Below are positions 15,894 through 24,088 of a stretch of 64,000 nucleotides of DNA, in pieces. Below the pieces are notes generated by a model, which made no database searches, was not told where the DNA came from, and worked only from the letters and a program-made list of their open reading frames with translations. The stretch is from a virus. The stretch's first letter is position 1. Each line of letters begins with the position of its first letter. The translations under genes and the position numbers were made by a program. Location of the stretch: IMG/VR virus record IMGVR_UViG_3300034020_000824, positions 62,001 through 126,000 of that record. One strand, given 5' to 3'.

Positions 15894-16402
15894 TGAATAT
15901 TTTTGTTACTTCTGAATTTCCGGCAGAGTCCGCAATTTGTCTCCCTGACAAACATATAACGAAGATGCCCTTAGAGGCGTGTCAAATGCTTTCTATTGTG
16001 GCATCCAAGTGGTATCATAATTATGGAACTCTTCCTAAAAAAGATGGAACTCCATATACAACTGAAAAAGGTGCTTTCCGCAATCACCCCTGTACTCGGT
16101 GGGCAGCAGAATCAATTGATAATGCTTACTGGTTAATCAAGTGGGGTATGAATCTCTGTGATGAGTATTCTGTTCGTTACGGAAAGACTCATTCGTGCTA
16201 CAATACTCTTCTGGATGCTTATTACTTATTTCCAAAGGGTAAATTGACTAATGTAACTCCATTTGTTCGTGCTATGCCCGATGAATATAAATTTGACACA
16301 AGCATTGACACTTTTACTGCTTACAAGATGTATATTGCATCCAAGCCTTGGGTTAGCAATAATTATCTCCGTATGCCACAAAGGCGTCCAGAATGGGTAT
16401 GA
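15893..16402 (+). CDS. Conserved phage protein of unknown function, 169 residues
   Basis: The start at 15893 (MNIFVTSEFPAESAICLPDKH) overlaps the previous stop. The protein has a recognisable conserved-phage look (LPDKHITKMPLEACQMLSI, TRWAAESIDNAYWLIKWG, TPFVRAMPDEYK) with several aromatic motifs, but I do not recognise a function. It sits between clamp and clamp-loader genes, so it is probably made early. Confidence 0.75.
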   Translation: MNIFVTSEFPAESAICLPDKHITKMPLEACQMLSIVASKWYHNYGTLPKKDGTPYTTEKGAFRNHPCTRWAAESIDNAYWLIKWGMNLCDEYSVRYGKTHSCYNTLLDAYYLFPKGKLTNVTPFVRAMPDEYKFDTSIDTFTAYKMYIASKPWVSNNYLRMPQRRPEWV

Positions 16403-16554
16403 AAGCAATTAGAGTAGAGGTGGCAACAATAGTAAATATTCTCGTTGATGACGATGAAGACCACTGGGAAATAAAACAGAATGCGTTACACGCAATTCAC
16501 GATAAAATACATTTTCTTGAAAAAGATTCTTTTTATATAAATTATGACAAATGA
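16399..16554 (+). CDS. Small protein, 51 residues, coupled on both sides
   Basis: ATG at 16399 overlaps the previous stop (ATGA) and the frame ends with TGA at 16552-16554, inside the start of gp44. It encodes MKAIRVEVATIVNILVDDDE..., a mixed beta/alpha acidic peptide. The double overlap typical of this phage's operons supports it being real. Confidence 0.65.
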   Translation: MKAIRVEVATIVNILVDDDEDHWEIKQNALHAIHDKIHFLEKDSFYINYDK

Positions 16555-17488
16555 TTTCTTATGGTGCGAACGACACCGCCCAAAAACAATTGAAGATTGT
16601 ATTCTTCCTGAACAAACTAAAAAGACCTTTCAAGACTTTCTAAATAGTGGCGAACTGCCTAACTTGCTTCTGTGTGGTCCTGCTGGTGTAGGAAAAACCA
16701 CCGTGGCAAAGGCATTATGTAATGAATTAGGAGTAGATTGTTATGTCATCAACGGATCCGACGAGGGTAGATTCCTTGATACTGTCCGAAACAATGCGAA
16801 AAACTTCGCTTCGACCGTCTCACTTTCGTCAGATGCTAAACACAAAGTCATCATTATTGATGAGGCAGATAACACGAGCAACGATGTTCAACTCCTCTTA
16901 CGGGCGTTTATTGAGGAATTTGCTGGTAATTGCCGATTCATCTTTACCTGCAACTACAAGAACAAAATCATCGAACCCCTCCATTCCAGATGTGCCGTCA
17001 TTGACTTCACAATCAAAGGAAAAGAAAAGACCAAGTTGGCAGGATCCTTCTTCAAGCGTCTACAAAACATCTTGGATAGGGAGGGCGTCAGATATGATCC
17101 GAAGGTCCTTGCAGAACTGATAAACAAGCACTTTCCAGACTTCAGAAGGGTCACTAACGAATGTCAAAGATATTCTGTTAGTGGTGAAATTGATTCGGGT
17201 ATTTTGGCATCTTTTTCGGACATCTCCGTAAATGAACTAAACAGGTATCTGAAAGAAAAGAACTTTGCCGAGGTTCGTAAGTGGGTTGTTTCCAATTTGG
17301 ATAATGACATCAATATAATTTTGCGTCGTATCTATGACTCCTTGTATGATGTTCTTGATGGACCTTCTATTGCTGCCGCAGTATTGGTTGTGGCAAAGTA
17401 TCAATATCAATCAGCATTTGTTGCCGACCAAGAGATAAATCTACTTGCCTGTCTAACTGAAATTATGTGTGAATGTGAGTTCCTATGA
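16544..17488 (+). CDS. gp44: Clamp loader large subunit gp44
   Basis: A 314-residue AAA+ protein, the size of T4 gp44 (319). Walker A is GPAGVGKTTVAKAL (about residues 45-58), Walker B is VIIIDEADN, and the arginine-finger segment is HSRC. With gp62 it opens and loads the gp45 clamp. The N-terminal WCERHRPKTIEDCILP is characteristic. It overlaps the small genes on both sides. Confidence 0.96.
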   Translation: MTNDFLWCERHRPKTIEDCILPEQTKKTFQDFLNSGELPNLLLCGPAGVGKTTVAKALCNELGVDCYVINGSDEGRFLDTVRNNAKNFASTVSLSSDAKHKVIIIDEADNTSNDVQLLLRAFIEEFAGNCRFIFTCNYKNKIIEPLHSRCAVIDFTIKGKEKTKLAGSFFKRLQNILDREGVRYDPKVLAELINKHFPDFRRVTNECQRYSVSGEIDSGILASFSDISVNELNRYLKEKNFAEVRKWVVSNLDNDINIILRRIYDSLYDVLDGPSIAAAVLVVAKYQYQSAFVADQEINLLACLTEIMCECEFL

Positions 17489-17640
17489 GACCTGAAACAA
17501 GAGAAGCGATGGAAATGCTTTTTACTGCTAAGTGGAATCTTCCAAAGGCAGCAGAGCATTGTAATCTTACTCATAAGGAGTGTAAGATTGTATTTAATGA
17601 GTATTGTAATTTTCATCCTAAAACTTATGAAGTCTCTTAA
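17485..17640 (+). CDS. Small helix-turn-helix-like protein, 51 residues
   Basis: ATG at 17485 overlaps the gp44 stop (ATGA). The 51 residues (MRPETREAMEMLFTAKWNLPKAA...) contain a segment that looks like a helix-turn-helix (WNLPKAAEHCNLTHKECK). It could be a small DNA-binding regulator. The end overlaps the methylase start at 17627. Confidence 0.6.
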   Translation: MRPETREAMEMLFTAKWNLPKAAEHCNLTHKECKIVFNEYCNFHPKTYEVS

Positions 17641-18529
17641 GACCCCTTTAAGATACCCTGGCGGCAAGTCCCGTGCTTGTGTCAAGATGGACCCTTTCTT
17701 TCCAGACCTACGAAATTATGATGAGTTTCGGGAACCATTTATTGGCGGTGGGAGTGTTGCAATTCACATCACAAAGAAGTATCCACTCTTGGATATTTGG
17801 GTGAATGACCTTTATGAACCTCTGGTAAACTTCTGGCAGCAACTTCAGATGTTTGGAACAGATCTGAAAGATAATCTTAAAGGAATAAAATTAGCAAACA
17901 ATAACCCAGAATTAGCAAGGGATCTATTTCTTTATTGTAAGGATAAATTACACGAAGAAGGACGTTCAAATCTTGATCGTGCGGTTGATTTTTATATTAT
18001 TAATAAGTGTTCTTTCAGTGGTCTCACAGAAAGTTCTTCTTTCTCTCCTCAAGCATCCAATGCCAACTTCAGTCTTCGTGGAATTGAAAAACTGCCAGAA
18101 TACTGTAAACTGATTGAGAAATGGCGTATAACTAATTATTCATATGATTATTTGATGGATGGAAACAAAGGTGCGTTTATGTATCTTGACCCTCCTTATG
18201 ATATTAAGGATAATCTCTATGGGCGCAAAGGATCAATGCACAAAGGATTTGATCACGATAAGTTTGCTGCTGATTGCGATGCTAATGATATGGACCAATT
18301 GGTGAGTTATAATTCAGACCAACTTATAAAGGATAGATTCAAGAACTGGAATGCCACAGAGTTTGATTTAACTTATACTATGCGTTCGGTTGGTGAGTAT
18401 ATGAGAGACCAAAAACAACGAAAGGAACTTTTGTTGTTCAATTATACTAAAGGTCCTAAGATACAATTTAGTTTTGATGGGTGTTATAATTATGATAGAT
18501 TGAAGAAGGAGGGATTGGTTGATGCCTGA
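17627..18529 (+). CDS. dam: D12-class DNA adenine methyltransferase (Dam-like)
   Basis: The start at 17627 (MKSLKTPLRYPGGKS) gives 300 residues; a longer frame overlaps the small upstream gene. Motif I is EPFIGGGSV (SAM binding), with RYPGGKS at the N-terminus, and the catalytic motif IV is DPPYD (around residue 188). This is the D12 class, which methylates adenine-N6 in GATC or related sites. Insertion between gp44 and gp62 breaks the usual clamp-loader pair. It may protect phage DNA from host nucleases. Confidence 0.92.
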   Translation: MKSLKTPLRYPGGKSRACVKMDPFFPDLRNYDEFREPFIGGGSVAIHITKKYPLLDIWVNDLYEPLVNFWQQLQMFGTDLKDNLKGIKLANNNPELARDLFLYCKDKLHEEGRSNLDRAVDFYIINKCSFSGLTESSSFSPQASNANFSLRGIEKLPEYCKLIEKWRITNYSYDYLMDGNKGAFMYLDPPYDIKDNLYGRKGSMHKGFDHDKFAADCDANDMDQLVSYNSDQLIKDRFKNWNATEFDLTYTMRSVGEYMRDQKQRKELLLFNYTKGPKIQFSFDGCYNYDRLKKEGLVDA

Positions 18530-18905
18530 ACTAAAGGACTGGTTGAACTCGATCAATCAAACAAAGAAGAACCTGATTGATGAAGACCCTTCAACTGAGA
18601 AGGGGTATGCGCCATATATTATCAATCGGTGTCTTTCCGGAGAAATTGATTGTATTATGTTTGTGAATGAATTGAATCAGTATCATTTTCTTCCTAAAAA
18701 AATGCAATATGACTTTCTTATAAATATTCTGAGAGTTAAGAGGAGATATTCTCCTTGGCTTCGTAAAGATACAATCAAAGATCTTGATATTGTCAAACGT
18801 TATTATGGTTATAGTAATGAAAAGGCACAGCAGGCTTTGAGGATTCTAACAAAAGAACAACTAACATTTATTAAATCGAAATTTGAAACTGGAGGAACAA
18901 AATGA
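18522..18905 (+). CDS. gp62: Clamp loader small subunit gp62
   Basis: The start at 18522 (MPELKDWLNSINQTKKNLID) gives 127 residues. Segments YAPYIINRCLSGEIDCIMF, QYDFLINILRVKRRYSPWLRK and the C-terminal helix fit cyanophage gp62, which is shorter than T4 gp62 (187). Its position beside regA is canonical. It overlaps both the methylase and regA by a few bases. Confidence 0.88.
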   Translation: MPELKDWLNSINQTKKNLIDEDPSTEKGYAPYIINRCLSGEIDCIMFVNELNQYHFLPKKMQYDFLINILRVKRRYSPWLRKDTIKDLDIVKRYYGYSNEKAQQALRILTKEQLTFIKSKFETGGTK

Positions 18906-19342
18906 GTGTCGTTCAAGAACCGATTATACAATGGTCGCCTGATATGATGATAGAAGTCATTCTGAATGAACCAGATGATTTCTTAAAAGTTCGTGAAACT
19001 TTGACTCGTATTGGAGTTGCCTCAAGAAAAGAGAAGAAACTTTATCAGAGTTGTCACATTCTTCATAAGCAAGGTCGTTACTTTATTACACACTTTAAGG
19101 AACTTTTTGCTCTGGATGGCAAACACGCAAACTTAACTGTAAATGATATTCAGCGTCGTAATCGTATCGTTCAGTTAATTGCTGATTGGGGATTGGTTGA
19201 AGTAGTTGATGTGAGTAAGGTTCAGGATATTGCTCCATTAAATCAAATCAAAGTTCTTCCTCATAAAGAAAAGGCAGATTGGATTCTGGAAACCAAGTAT
19301 AATATTGGATCTAAAAGGAAAAAGGTTGAAGAAACCGAATAA
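18902..19342 (+). CDS. regA: RegA translational repressor
   Basis: A 146-residue protein with the RegA pattern (MIEVILNEPDDFLKVRETLTRIGVAS and LYQSCHILHKQGRYFITHFKELFALDG). RegA binds the start regions of early mRNAs and autoregulates. The C-terminal approximately 25 residues are a basic tail absent from T4 RegA. The gene ends an operon with a terminator at 19350-19372. Confidence 0.93.
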   Translation: MSVVQEPIIQWSPDMMIEVILNEPDDFLKVRETLTRIGVASRKEKKLYQSCHILHKQGRYFITHFKELFALDGKHANLTVNDIQRRNRIVQLIADWGLVEVVDVSKVQDIAPLNQIKVLPHKEKADWILETKYNIGSKRKKVEETE

Positions 19343-19349
19343 TACAGTA

Positions 19350-19372
19350 GGGAGTTCAACACTCCCTTTTTT
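19350..19372 (+). terminator. Terminator after regA
   Basis: GGGAGT-TCAAC-ACTCCC hairpin followed by T residues. A TATAAT hexamer at 19387-19392 follows and may drive hsp20; no matching -35 is evident. Confidence 0.88.
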
Positions 19373-19450
19373 ATTATGAACTGATATATAATAGTAAGGA
19401 CGCCTTCGGGGTCCACACAATCAAACCTCGCTTTATAAGGAGATACTATA

Positions 19451-19885
19451 ATGACTAATCTTTCTAGATACACATCTGCGGATCTTCCTGCCTTGATGGA
19501 CAGGATTACACGCAATAGTATTGGAATGGACGAATATTTTGATCGTCTATTTAATCTTCACGAAACTACAAATAATTATCCACCTTACAATCTAATTCAG
19601 GTAAATAATGTAGAGTCTCATTTAGAGATCGCACTTGCAGGATTTAAAAAGGAGGAAGTAAATGTCTTCACAGAGTATGGAAAACTTTTTGTCGAGGGGC
19701 AAAAATCAGATACAGAATCGGATAGGACGTTTGTCCACAAGGGTCTGGCTCAACGAAGTTTCAAGAGAGCATGGACACTATCCGACGATACCGAAGTCCG
19801 AGAAGTCACCTTTGAAGACGGACTACTTGTCATTCGACTAGGAAAGATTATTCCAGAACACCATAGCAGAAAAGAGTACCTATAA
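19451..19885 (+). CDS. hsp20: Small heat-shock protein Hsp20
   Basis: A 144-residue alpha-crystallin protein. The core is LEIALAGFKKEEVNVFTEYGKLFVEG followed by FKRAWTLSDDTEVREVTFEDGLLVIRLGKIIPE (about residues 55-135), and the tail ends KEYL as in other cyanophage Hsp20. It is a signature gene of cyanomyoviruses and is thought to help fold virion or photosynthetic proteins. A clear AAGGAG ribosome site precedes the ATG. Confidence 0.95.
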   Translation: MTNLSRYTSADLPALMDRITRNSIGMDEYFDRLFNLHETTNNYPPYNLIQVNNVESHLEIALAGFKKEEVNVFTEYGKLFVEGQKSDTESDRTFVHKGLAQRSFKRAWTLSDDTEVREVTFEDGLLVIRLGKIIPEHHSRKEYL

Positions 19886-19888
19886 ATA
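19881..19888 (+). promoter_or_regulatory. Late-promoter octamer TATAAATA overlapping the hsp20 stop
   Basis: Exact octamer whose TAA is the hsp20 stop codon. A terminator follows within 25 bases, so it may be a coincidence or a weak site. Confidence 0.35.
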
Positions 19889-19909
19889 TAATTGAATATC
19901 GTTGCCGCA

Positions 19910-19950
19910 GGGAGGTAACTGGCAAAAACCAGTTGACACCTCCCTTTTTT
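19910..19950 (+). terminator. Long terminator hairpin after hsp20
   Basis: GGGAGGT then AACTGG, loop CAAAAA, CCAGTT, then ACCTCCC and six T residues. The TTGACA -35 box of the next promoter lies inside its 3' arm (19933-19938). Confidence 0.88.
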
Positions 19951-19960
19951 ATGCTATAAT
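19933..19960 (+). promoter_or_regulatory. Promoter embedded in the terminator, TTGACA-16-TATAAT
   Basis: The -35 is within the hairpin at 19910-19944 and the -10 lies just past the U-tract. It serves the two Sm-like genes and probably gp43. Confidence 0.8.
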
Positions 19961-19981
19961 GAATTGAGAGGAAAACTAAAA

Positions 19982-20317
19982 ATGTCTGTAAAAATTGCTC
20001 TATTAAAATCTGGAGAATCAGTAATTGCCGATATTAAGGAGTTGATTTCTGAAGATAAAGTATGTGGATATTTGTTCACGAATCCGCATAAAATGAAGAT
20101 CAGCAATTCAATCTTCTTAACAGAAGAACCAATAGAACCAGAAGATGGTACAGTTAGTGTAACATTTTCTTCCTGGATTCTCTTTACAAGTGATAATGAG
20201 ATTCCAGTTCGTCTAGATTGGGTTGTGACAATTGTTGAACCAGTAGAGGCTATCAAACAAATGTATGAGGAAAAAGTAAATGGAAAGGAATGTGAAGTGT
20301 CTTCTCTTGAAGGTTGA
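19982..20317 (+). CDS. Sm-like (LSM-like) phage protein
   Basis: The start at 19982 (MSVKIALLKSGESVIADIKEL) gives 111 residues. The beginning KSGESVIADI followed by strands YLFTNPHKMKIS and VSVTFSSWILF and a closing RLDWVVTIVEPVEAIKQMY fits the Sm-like proteins described from cyanophages. It is one of three in the window (5226, 20280). It lies directly before the DNA polymerase gene. RNA binding is inferred from fold similarity only. Confidence 0.75.
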   Translation: MSVKIALLKSGESVIADIKELISEDKVCGYLFTNPHKMKISNSIFLTEEPIEPEDGTVSVTFSSWILFTSDNEIPVRLDWVVTIVEPVEAIKQMYEEKVNGKECEVSSLEG

Positions 20318-20534
20318 TACTATCTTAATTACCGAAATTGTTGAGATTGGATCCGAACTTGGTGAACCTGATTGTAAGTTAATTAATCCATATGAATTTT
20401 TTAGTGTGGATGATATGAAACCCTGGCCCGAGGTTACTAATCAGACCGAATTAATGATTCATTCTGATAGTATTCTCACAATCGCAGAACCAACTCCCGA
20501 AATCGTTAACAAGTATCTTGAATTAACTGCCTGA
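20280..20534 (+). CDS. Small Sm-like protein, 84 residues
   Basis: A shorter relative of the preceding gene, with LLKVDTILITEIVEI at the start, LINPYEFFSV and closing strand DSILTIAEPTPEIVNKYLEL. It overlaps the previous gene by 38 bases in another frame. The start may be the ATG at 20280 or the GTG at 20292, which has a purine-rich lead. Its stop shares a base with the gp43 start. Confidence 0.65.
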   Translation: MERNVKCLLLKVDTILITEIVEIGSELGEPDCKLINPYEFFSVDDMKPWPEVTNQTELMIHSDSILTIAEPTPEIVNKYLELTA

Positions 20535-23035
20535 TGAATTTTTATACAAACGTGCAAATGGTTGGGGACCACTTCTTGGTTCGTGGTTATGAAAATGGTA
20601 GACATTTTATGACCCGTGAGAAGTTCTCTCCTACTCTTTTTGTTCCGTCTAAAAAAACAACCAAATATACGACACTTCAGGGAGAATATGTAGAACCTAT
20701 TCAACCTGGTTCTGTAAGGGATTGTAGAGAGTTTATTAAGAAGTATACTGATGTACAAAACTTTAAAATTTACGGAAACGACAAGTACATCTATCAATAT
20801 ATTTCGGACAAATATCCGGAAAATGAAATTAAGTTTGATATTAGTAAAATTAAACTTACCACAATTGACATTGAGGTTGCATCCGAAAATGGATTTCCTG
20901 ATGTGGAAAATGCGGCAGAAGAAGTACTACTCATTACACTTCAAGACTATAATACGAAACAAATTCGTACTTGGGGATTGGGTAAGTTTGATAATAATCA
21001 ATCAAATGTTTCTTACCGAGGATTCTCTGATGAGTATAGTCTATTAAATGATTTTATTCACTGGTGGATGATTGAGGATAATACTCCAGAGGTTATTACT
21101 GGTTGGAACAGTGAACTTTATGATATTCCCTATCTCGTTCGTCGCCTGGATAGAGTTTTGGGTGAGAAATTGATGAAGCGTATGTCACCCTGGGGTCTTG
21201 TGACTGAGGATGAAGTTTACATATCTGGAAGAAAGCACATTTCCTATGATATTGGTGGTATTAGTCAATTAGATTACATTAAACTTTATAAGAAATTCAC
21301 TTATAAAGCGCAGGAATCTTATCGTCTAGATCATATTGCCAGCGTAGAACTCAATCAGAAAAAACTGGATCACTCTGAGTTTGATACTTTTAAGGACTTC
21401 TATACTAAAGGTTGGCAGAAGTTTGTAGAATACAACATCGTTGACGTAGAACTTGTTGACCGTTTGGAAGACAAGATGAAACTGATTGAACTTGCCTTGA
21501 CTATGGCATATGATGGTAAGGTAAACTATGAGGATGTGTTTTCTCAGGTAAGAATGTGGGATACGATTATCTATAATTATCTTAAGCAGAGGAATATTGT
21601 AATTCCTCCGAAAGAAAAAACTGATAAAGATTCCAAGTATGCTGGAGCTTATGTAAAAGAACCAATTCCTGGAAAGTATGATTGGGTGGTTAATTTTGAC
21701 TTAAACAGTCTTTATCCACATTTGATTATGCAATTTAATGTAAGTCCCGAAACACTTGTTGAAGAAAGGCATCCTAGTGTAACCGTGGATAAAATTCTCA
21801 ATCAGGAACTTACTTTTGATATGTATAAGGATTATGCAGTTTGCCCTAATGGTGCTATGTACCGTAAGGACATTCGTGGTTTTCTTCCAGAACTAATGGA
21901 GAAAATGTATAATGATCGTGTTGTATATAAGGAGAAGATGATTGAGGCAAAAAAACAGTATGAGAAGAAAAAATCAAAAGAACTTGAGAAAGAAATTGCA
22001 AGATGTAATAACATCCAAATGGCAAAAAAGATTTCTCTTAACTCTGCTTATGGTGCTATTGGGAATCAGTATTTCCGTTATTTCAAACTAGCAAATGCTG
22101 AGGCAATTACTCTTTCGGGTCAGGTTGCCATTCGTTGGATTGAAGAGAAGATGAACTCTTATCTAAACAAAGTTCTTAAAACTAAGAGTGTTGATTATGT
22201 TATTGCTTCTGATACTGACTCCATTTATCTCAATATGGGTCCTTTGGTTGAAACTGTATACCAGGGAAGAGAGAAAACTACTGAAAGCGTTGTTTCGTTC
22301 CTTGATAAGATCTGTAAGGTGGAACTTGAAAAGTATATTGAAGGTTGCTACCAAGAACTGGCGGACTATGTAAACGCATACGATCAAAAGATGCAAATGA
22401 AACGGGAGAATATTGCCGACCGTGGAATTTGGACTGCCAAGAAGCGTTACATTCTGAATGTTTGGGATAGTGAAGGTGTGCGATACACCGAACCTAAATT
22501 GAAGATGATGGGTATTGAGGCAGTCAAGTCTTCAACTCCGGCACCTTGCCGCAAGATGATTAAAGATGGTCTGAAGATTATGATGAGTGGAACTGAAGAT
22601 GAGGTGATTCGATTTATTGATGAGTGCCTCCAAGAATTTAAATCTCTTCCACCAGAGCAAATTGCTTTTCCCCGAACGGCATCTGATGTCCGTAAATATT
22701 ATTCATCATCAAATATTTACGCATCCAAAACTCCAATTCATGTTCGTGGAGCACTTCTCTTCAATCATTATATAAAAGAGAAAAAACTTACTAACAAATA
22801 TTCACTTATTAATAATGGTGAGAAAGTTAAGTATATTTTCTTAAAAAAACCCAATATTATACAAGAGAATGTTATTTCCTTCATCTCCGAATTTCCAAAG
22901 GAATTGGGACTTGACAAATATATTGATTATGAACTACAATTTGAGAAGAGTTTCTTAGACCCACTCAAGTCTATTTTGGATTCGATTGGATGGAAAACCG
23001 AACATACAACAAATCTTGATTCATTTTTTACCTGA
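20534..23035 (+). CDS. gp43: DNA polymerase gp43 (family B)
   Basis: An 833-residue family B polymerase, close to T4 gp43 (898). The exonuclease motif is in TTIDIEVASENGF, and the polymerase motifs are FDLNSLYPHLIMQ (A), KISLNSAYGAIGN (B) and ASDTDSIYLN (C). It replicates the phage genome with clamp gp45 and helicase gp41. No intron or intein interrupts it. The start overlaps the stop of the Sm-like gene, and its stop overlaps the next small gene (TGATG). Confidence 0.98.
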   Translation: MNFYTNVQMVGDHFLVRGYENGRHFMTREKFSPTLFVPSKKTTKYTTLQGEYVEPIQPGSVRDCREFIKKYTDVQNFKIYGNDKYIYQYISDKYPENEIKFDISKIKLTTIDIEVASENGFPDVENAAEEVLLITLQDYNTKQIRTWGLGKFDNNQSNVSYRGFSDEYSLLNDFIHWWMIEDNTPEVITGWNSELYDIPYLVRRLDRVLGEKLMKRMSPWGLVTEDEVYISGRKHISYDIGGISQLDYIKLYKKFTYKAQESYRLDHIASVELNQKKLDHSEFDTFKDFYTKGWQKFVEYNIVDVELVDRLEDKMKLIELALTMAYDGKVNYEDVFSQVRMWDTIIYNYLKQRNIVIPPKEKTDKDSKYAGAYVKEPIPGKYDWVVNFDLNSLYPHLIMQFNVSPETLVEERHPSVTVDKILNQELTFDMYKDYAVCPNGAMYRKDIRGFLPELMEKMYNDRVVYKEKMIEAKKQYEKKKSKELEKEIARCNNIQMAKKISLNSAYGAIGNQYFRYFKLANAEAITLSGQVAIRWIEEKMNSYLNKVLKTKSVDYVIASDTDSIYLNMGPLVETVYQGREKTTESVVSFLDKICKVELEKYIEGCYQELADYVNAYDQKMQMKRENIADRGIWTAKKRYILNVWDSEGVRYTEPKLKMMGIEAVKSSTPAPCRKMIKDGLKIMMSGTEDEVIRFIDECLQEFKSLPPEQIAFPRTASDVRKYYSSSNIYASKTPIHVRGALLFNHYIKEKKLTNKYSLINNGEKVKYIFLKKPNIIQENVISFISEFPKELGLDKYIDYELQFEKSFLDPLKSILDSIGWKTEHTTNLDSFFT

Positions 23036-23172
23036 TGAATTTACCTATTAACGAAAAAGAACTGAATACTATTATTAGTGCTATGAGGATTGGTGGAGAT
23101 ACTGCTCTTTATCAAAAACTTTGGTCTTATAAAATGAATTATCTCAATAAACAAAAACAGGAAGATAAATAA
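23035..23172 (+). CDS. Small protein downstream of gp43, 45 residues
   Basis: ATG at 23035 shares a base with the gp43 stop. It encodes MNLPINEKELNTIISAMRIGG..., helical and charged. Translational coupling supports expression. It is not recognised and is followed by a terminator. Confidence 0.6.
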   Translation: MNLPINEKELNTIISAMRIGGDTALYQKLWSYKMNYLNKQKQEDK

Positions 23173-23208
23173 CTACACCTGTTGAGAGTGCAATTTCACA
23201 GGAAGATT

Positions 23209-23229
23209 AGGTGCTTCAGGGCACCTTTT
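23209..23229 (+). terminator. Terminator after the gp43 operon
   Basis: AGGTGC-TTCAGG-GCACCT hairpin followed by TTT. Moderately strong. Confidence 0.75.
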
Positions 23230-23233
23230 CTAT

Positions 23234-23241
23234 TATAAATA
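23234..23241 (+). promoter_or_regulatory. Late promoter TATAAATA before the homing endonuclease
   Basis: Exact octamer, 26 bases before the endonuclease ATG. Confidence 0.65.
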
Positions 23242-23266
23242 GTAATGCACTCTCAATAGAATATAA

Positions 23267-24055
23267 ATGAACTATCTAAAGCATTATTGCAATCTTATCA
23301 GGAAAGTAGAGAACAGAACTCCACCTGAAGGTTATACAGAAAAGCATCATACATTTCCAAAAAGTATCTTTGGAAATAATAAAAGGATTGTAGTTCTAAC
23401 ATCAAGGGAACATTATATCGCTCACGCTTTATTGGAAAAGATTTATATTAAGAGGTGTGGAATTAAGGATAAAAAAACTACTAAAATGATTCACGCTCAT
23501 ATTTTAATGAAATCAAAAGGTAGATATTATAATTCTCATCTTTATGGAATCGCAAGAATTAGAATGTCCGAATCAAAGAAAGGTAAAAAACCATATGTTA
23601 TGACTGAGGAAACTAGAAATAAAATGAGTATATCTAAAAGTGGAGAAAATCATCCAAAATATGGAATACCCTTAACTCAAGAACATAGAAATAAATTATT
23701 AGATTCTTGGAAAGGAAAAATTCATAGTGAAGAATCTAAGTTAAAAATAAGTGAAGCAAATAAAGGCAGAATTCACACAGAAGAAACCAAGAAAAAATGG
23801 AGTGAAGCAAGAAGTGGGGAAAAGCATTATCTTTATGGAAAGAAACGAGATATTGAAATTGTAAATAAAATAGTGGAGAAGAAAAGTAAAGAATTTTCAA
23901 TTATAAATCCTCAGGGTGAAATTATTTGTGGGAAAAATATTACTAAATTTTGTAAAGAAAATAATTTAGATGTTGGAACTACTTGGAATCTTCTTAATTA
24001 TAAAAGGAATACGAAATCACATAAAGGTTATCGTGCTGTTCCTCAACAAAGTTGA
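23267..24055 (+). CDS. HNH homing endonuclease with NUMOD3 repeats
   Basis: A 262-residue free-standing homing endonuclease. The HNH domain is EKHHTFPKSIFGNNKR...REHYIAHALL (about residues 24-60). It is followed by several NUMOD3-type repeats (KMSISKSGENHPKYG, LKISEANKGRIHTEETK, KWSEARSGEKHYLYG), and a C-terminal NUMOD1/HTH-like segment (GKNITKFCKENNLD). It interrupts the gp43-uvsX junction. It would cut intron-less or endonuclease-less alleles of related phages. It is more AT-rich than its neighbours. The uvsX promoter starts inside its last codons. Confidence 0.92.
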   Translation: MNYLKHYCNLIRKVENRTPPEGYTEKHHTFPKSIFGNNKRIVVLTSREHYIAHALLEKIYIKRCGIKDKKTTKMIHAHILMKSKGRYYNSHLYGIARIRMSESKKGKKPYVMTEETRNKMSISKSGENHPKYGIPLTQEHRNKLLDSWKGKIHSEESKLKISEANKGRIHTEETKKKWSEARSGEKHYLYGKKRDIEIVNKIVEKKSKEFSIINPQGEIICGKNITKFCKENNLDVGTTWNLLNYKRNTKSHKGYRAVPQQS

Positions 24056-24080
24056 CTTGAAGTGGTTTTTGTAGTATAAT
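24052..24080 (+). promoter_or_regulatory. Promoter for uvsX, TTGACT-17-TATAAT
   Basis: Near-consensus promoter overlapping the homing endonuclease stop codon, 9-21 bases before the possible uvsX starts. It keeps uvsX transcribed despite the upstream insertion. Confidence 0.8.
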
Positions 24081-24088
24081 CATTAAAA

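Larger units (their letters stand above)
23182..23256. repeat. 11-bp inverted repeat bracketing terminator and late promoter
   Basis: TTGAGAGTGCA (23182-23192) is repeated in inverted form as TGCACTCTCAA (23246-23256). Between them lie a terminator and a TATAAATA box. It lies just before the homing endonuclease and may mark its insertion boundary or an operator. Confidence 0.6.

Noticed and set aside
19881-19888. Strong late promoter at the hsp20 stop
   Set aside because: A terminator follows within 25 bases, and the octamer is partly made by the stop codon; kept only as a low-confidence site.
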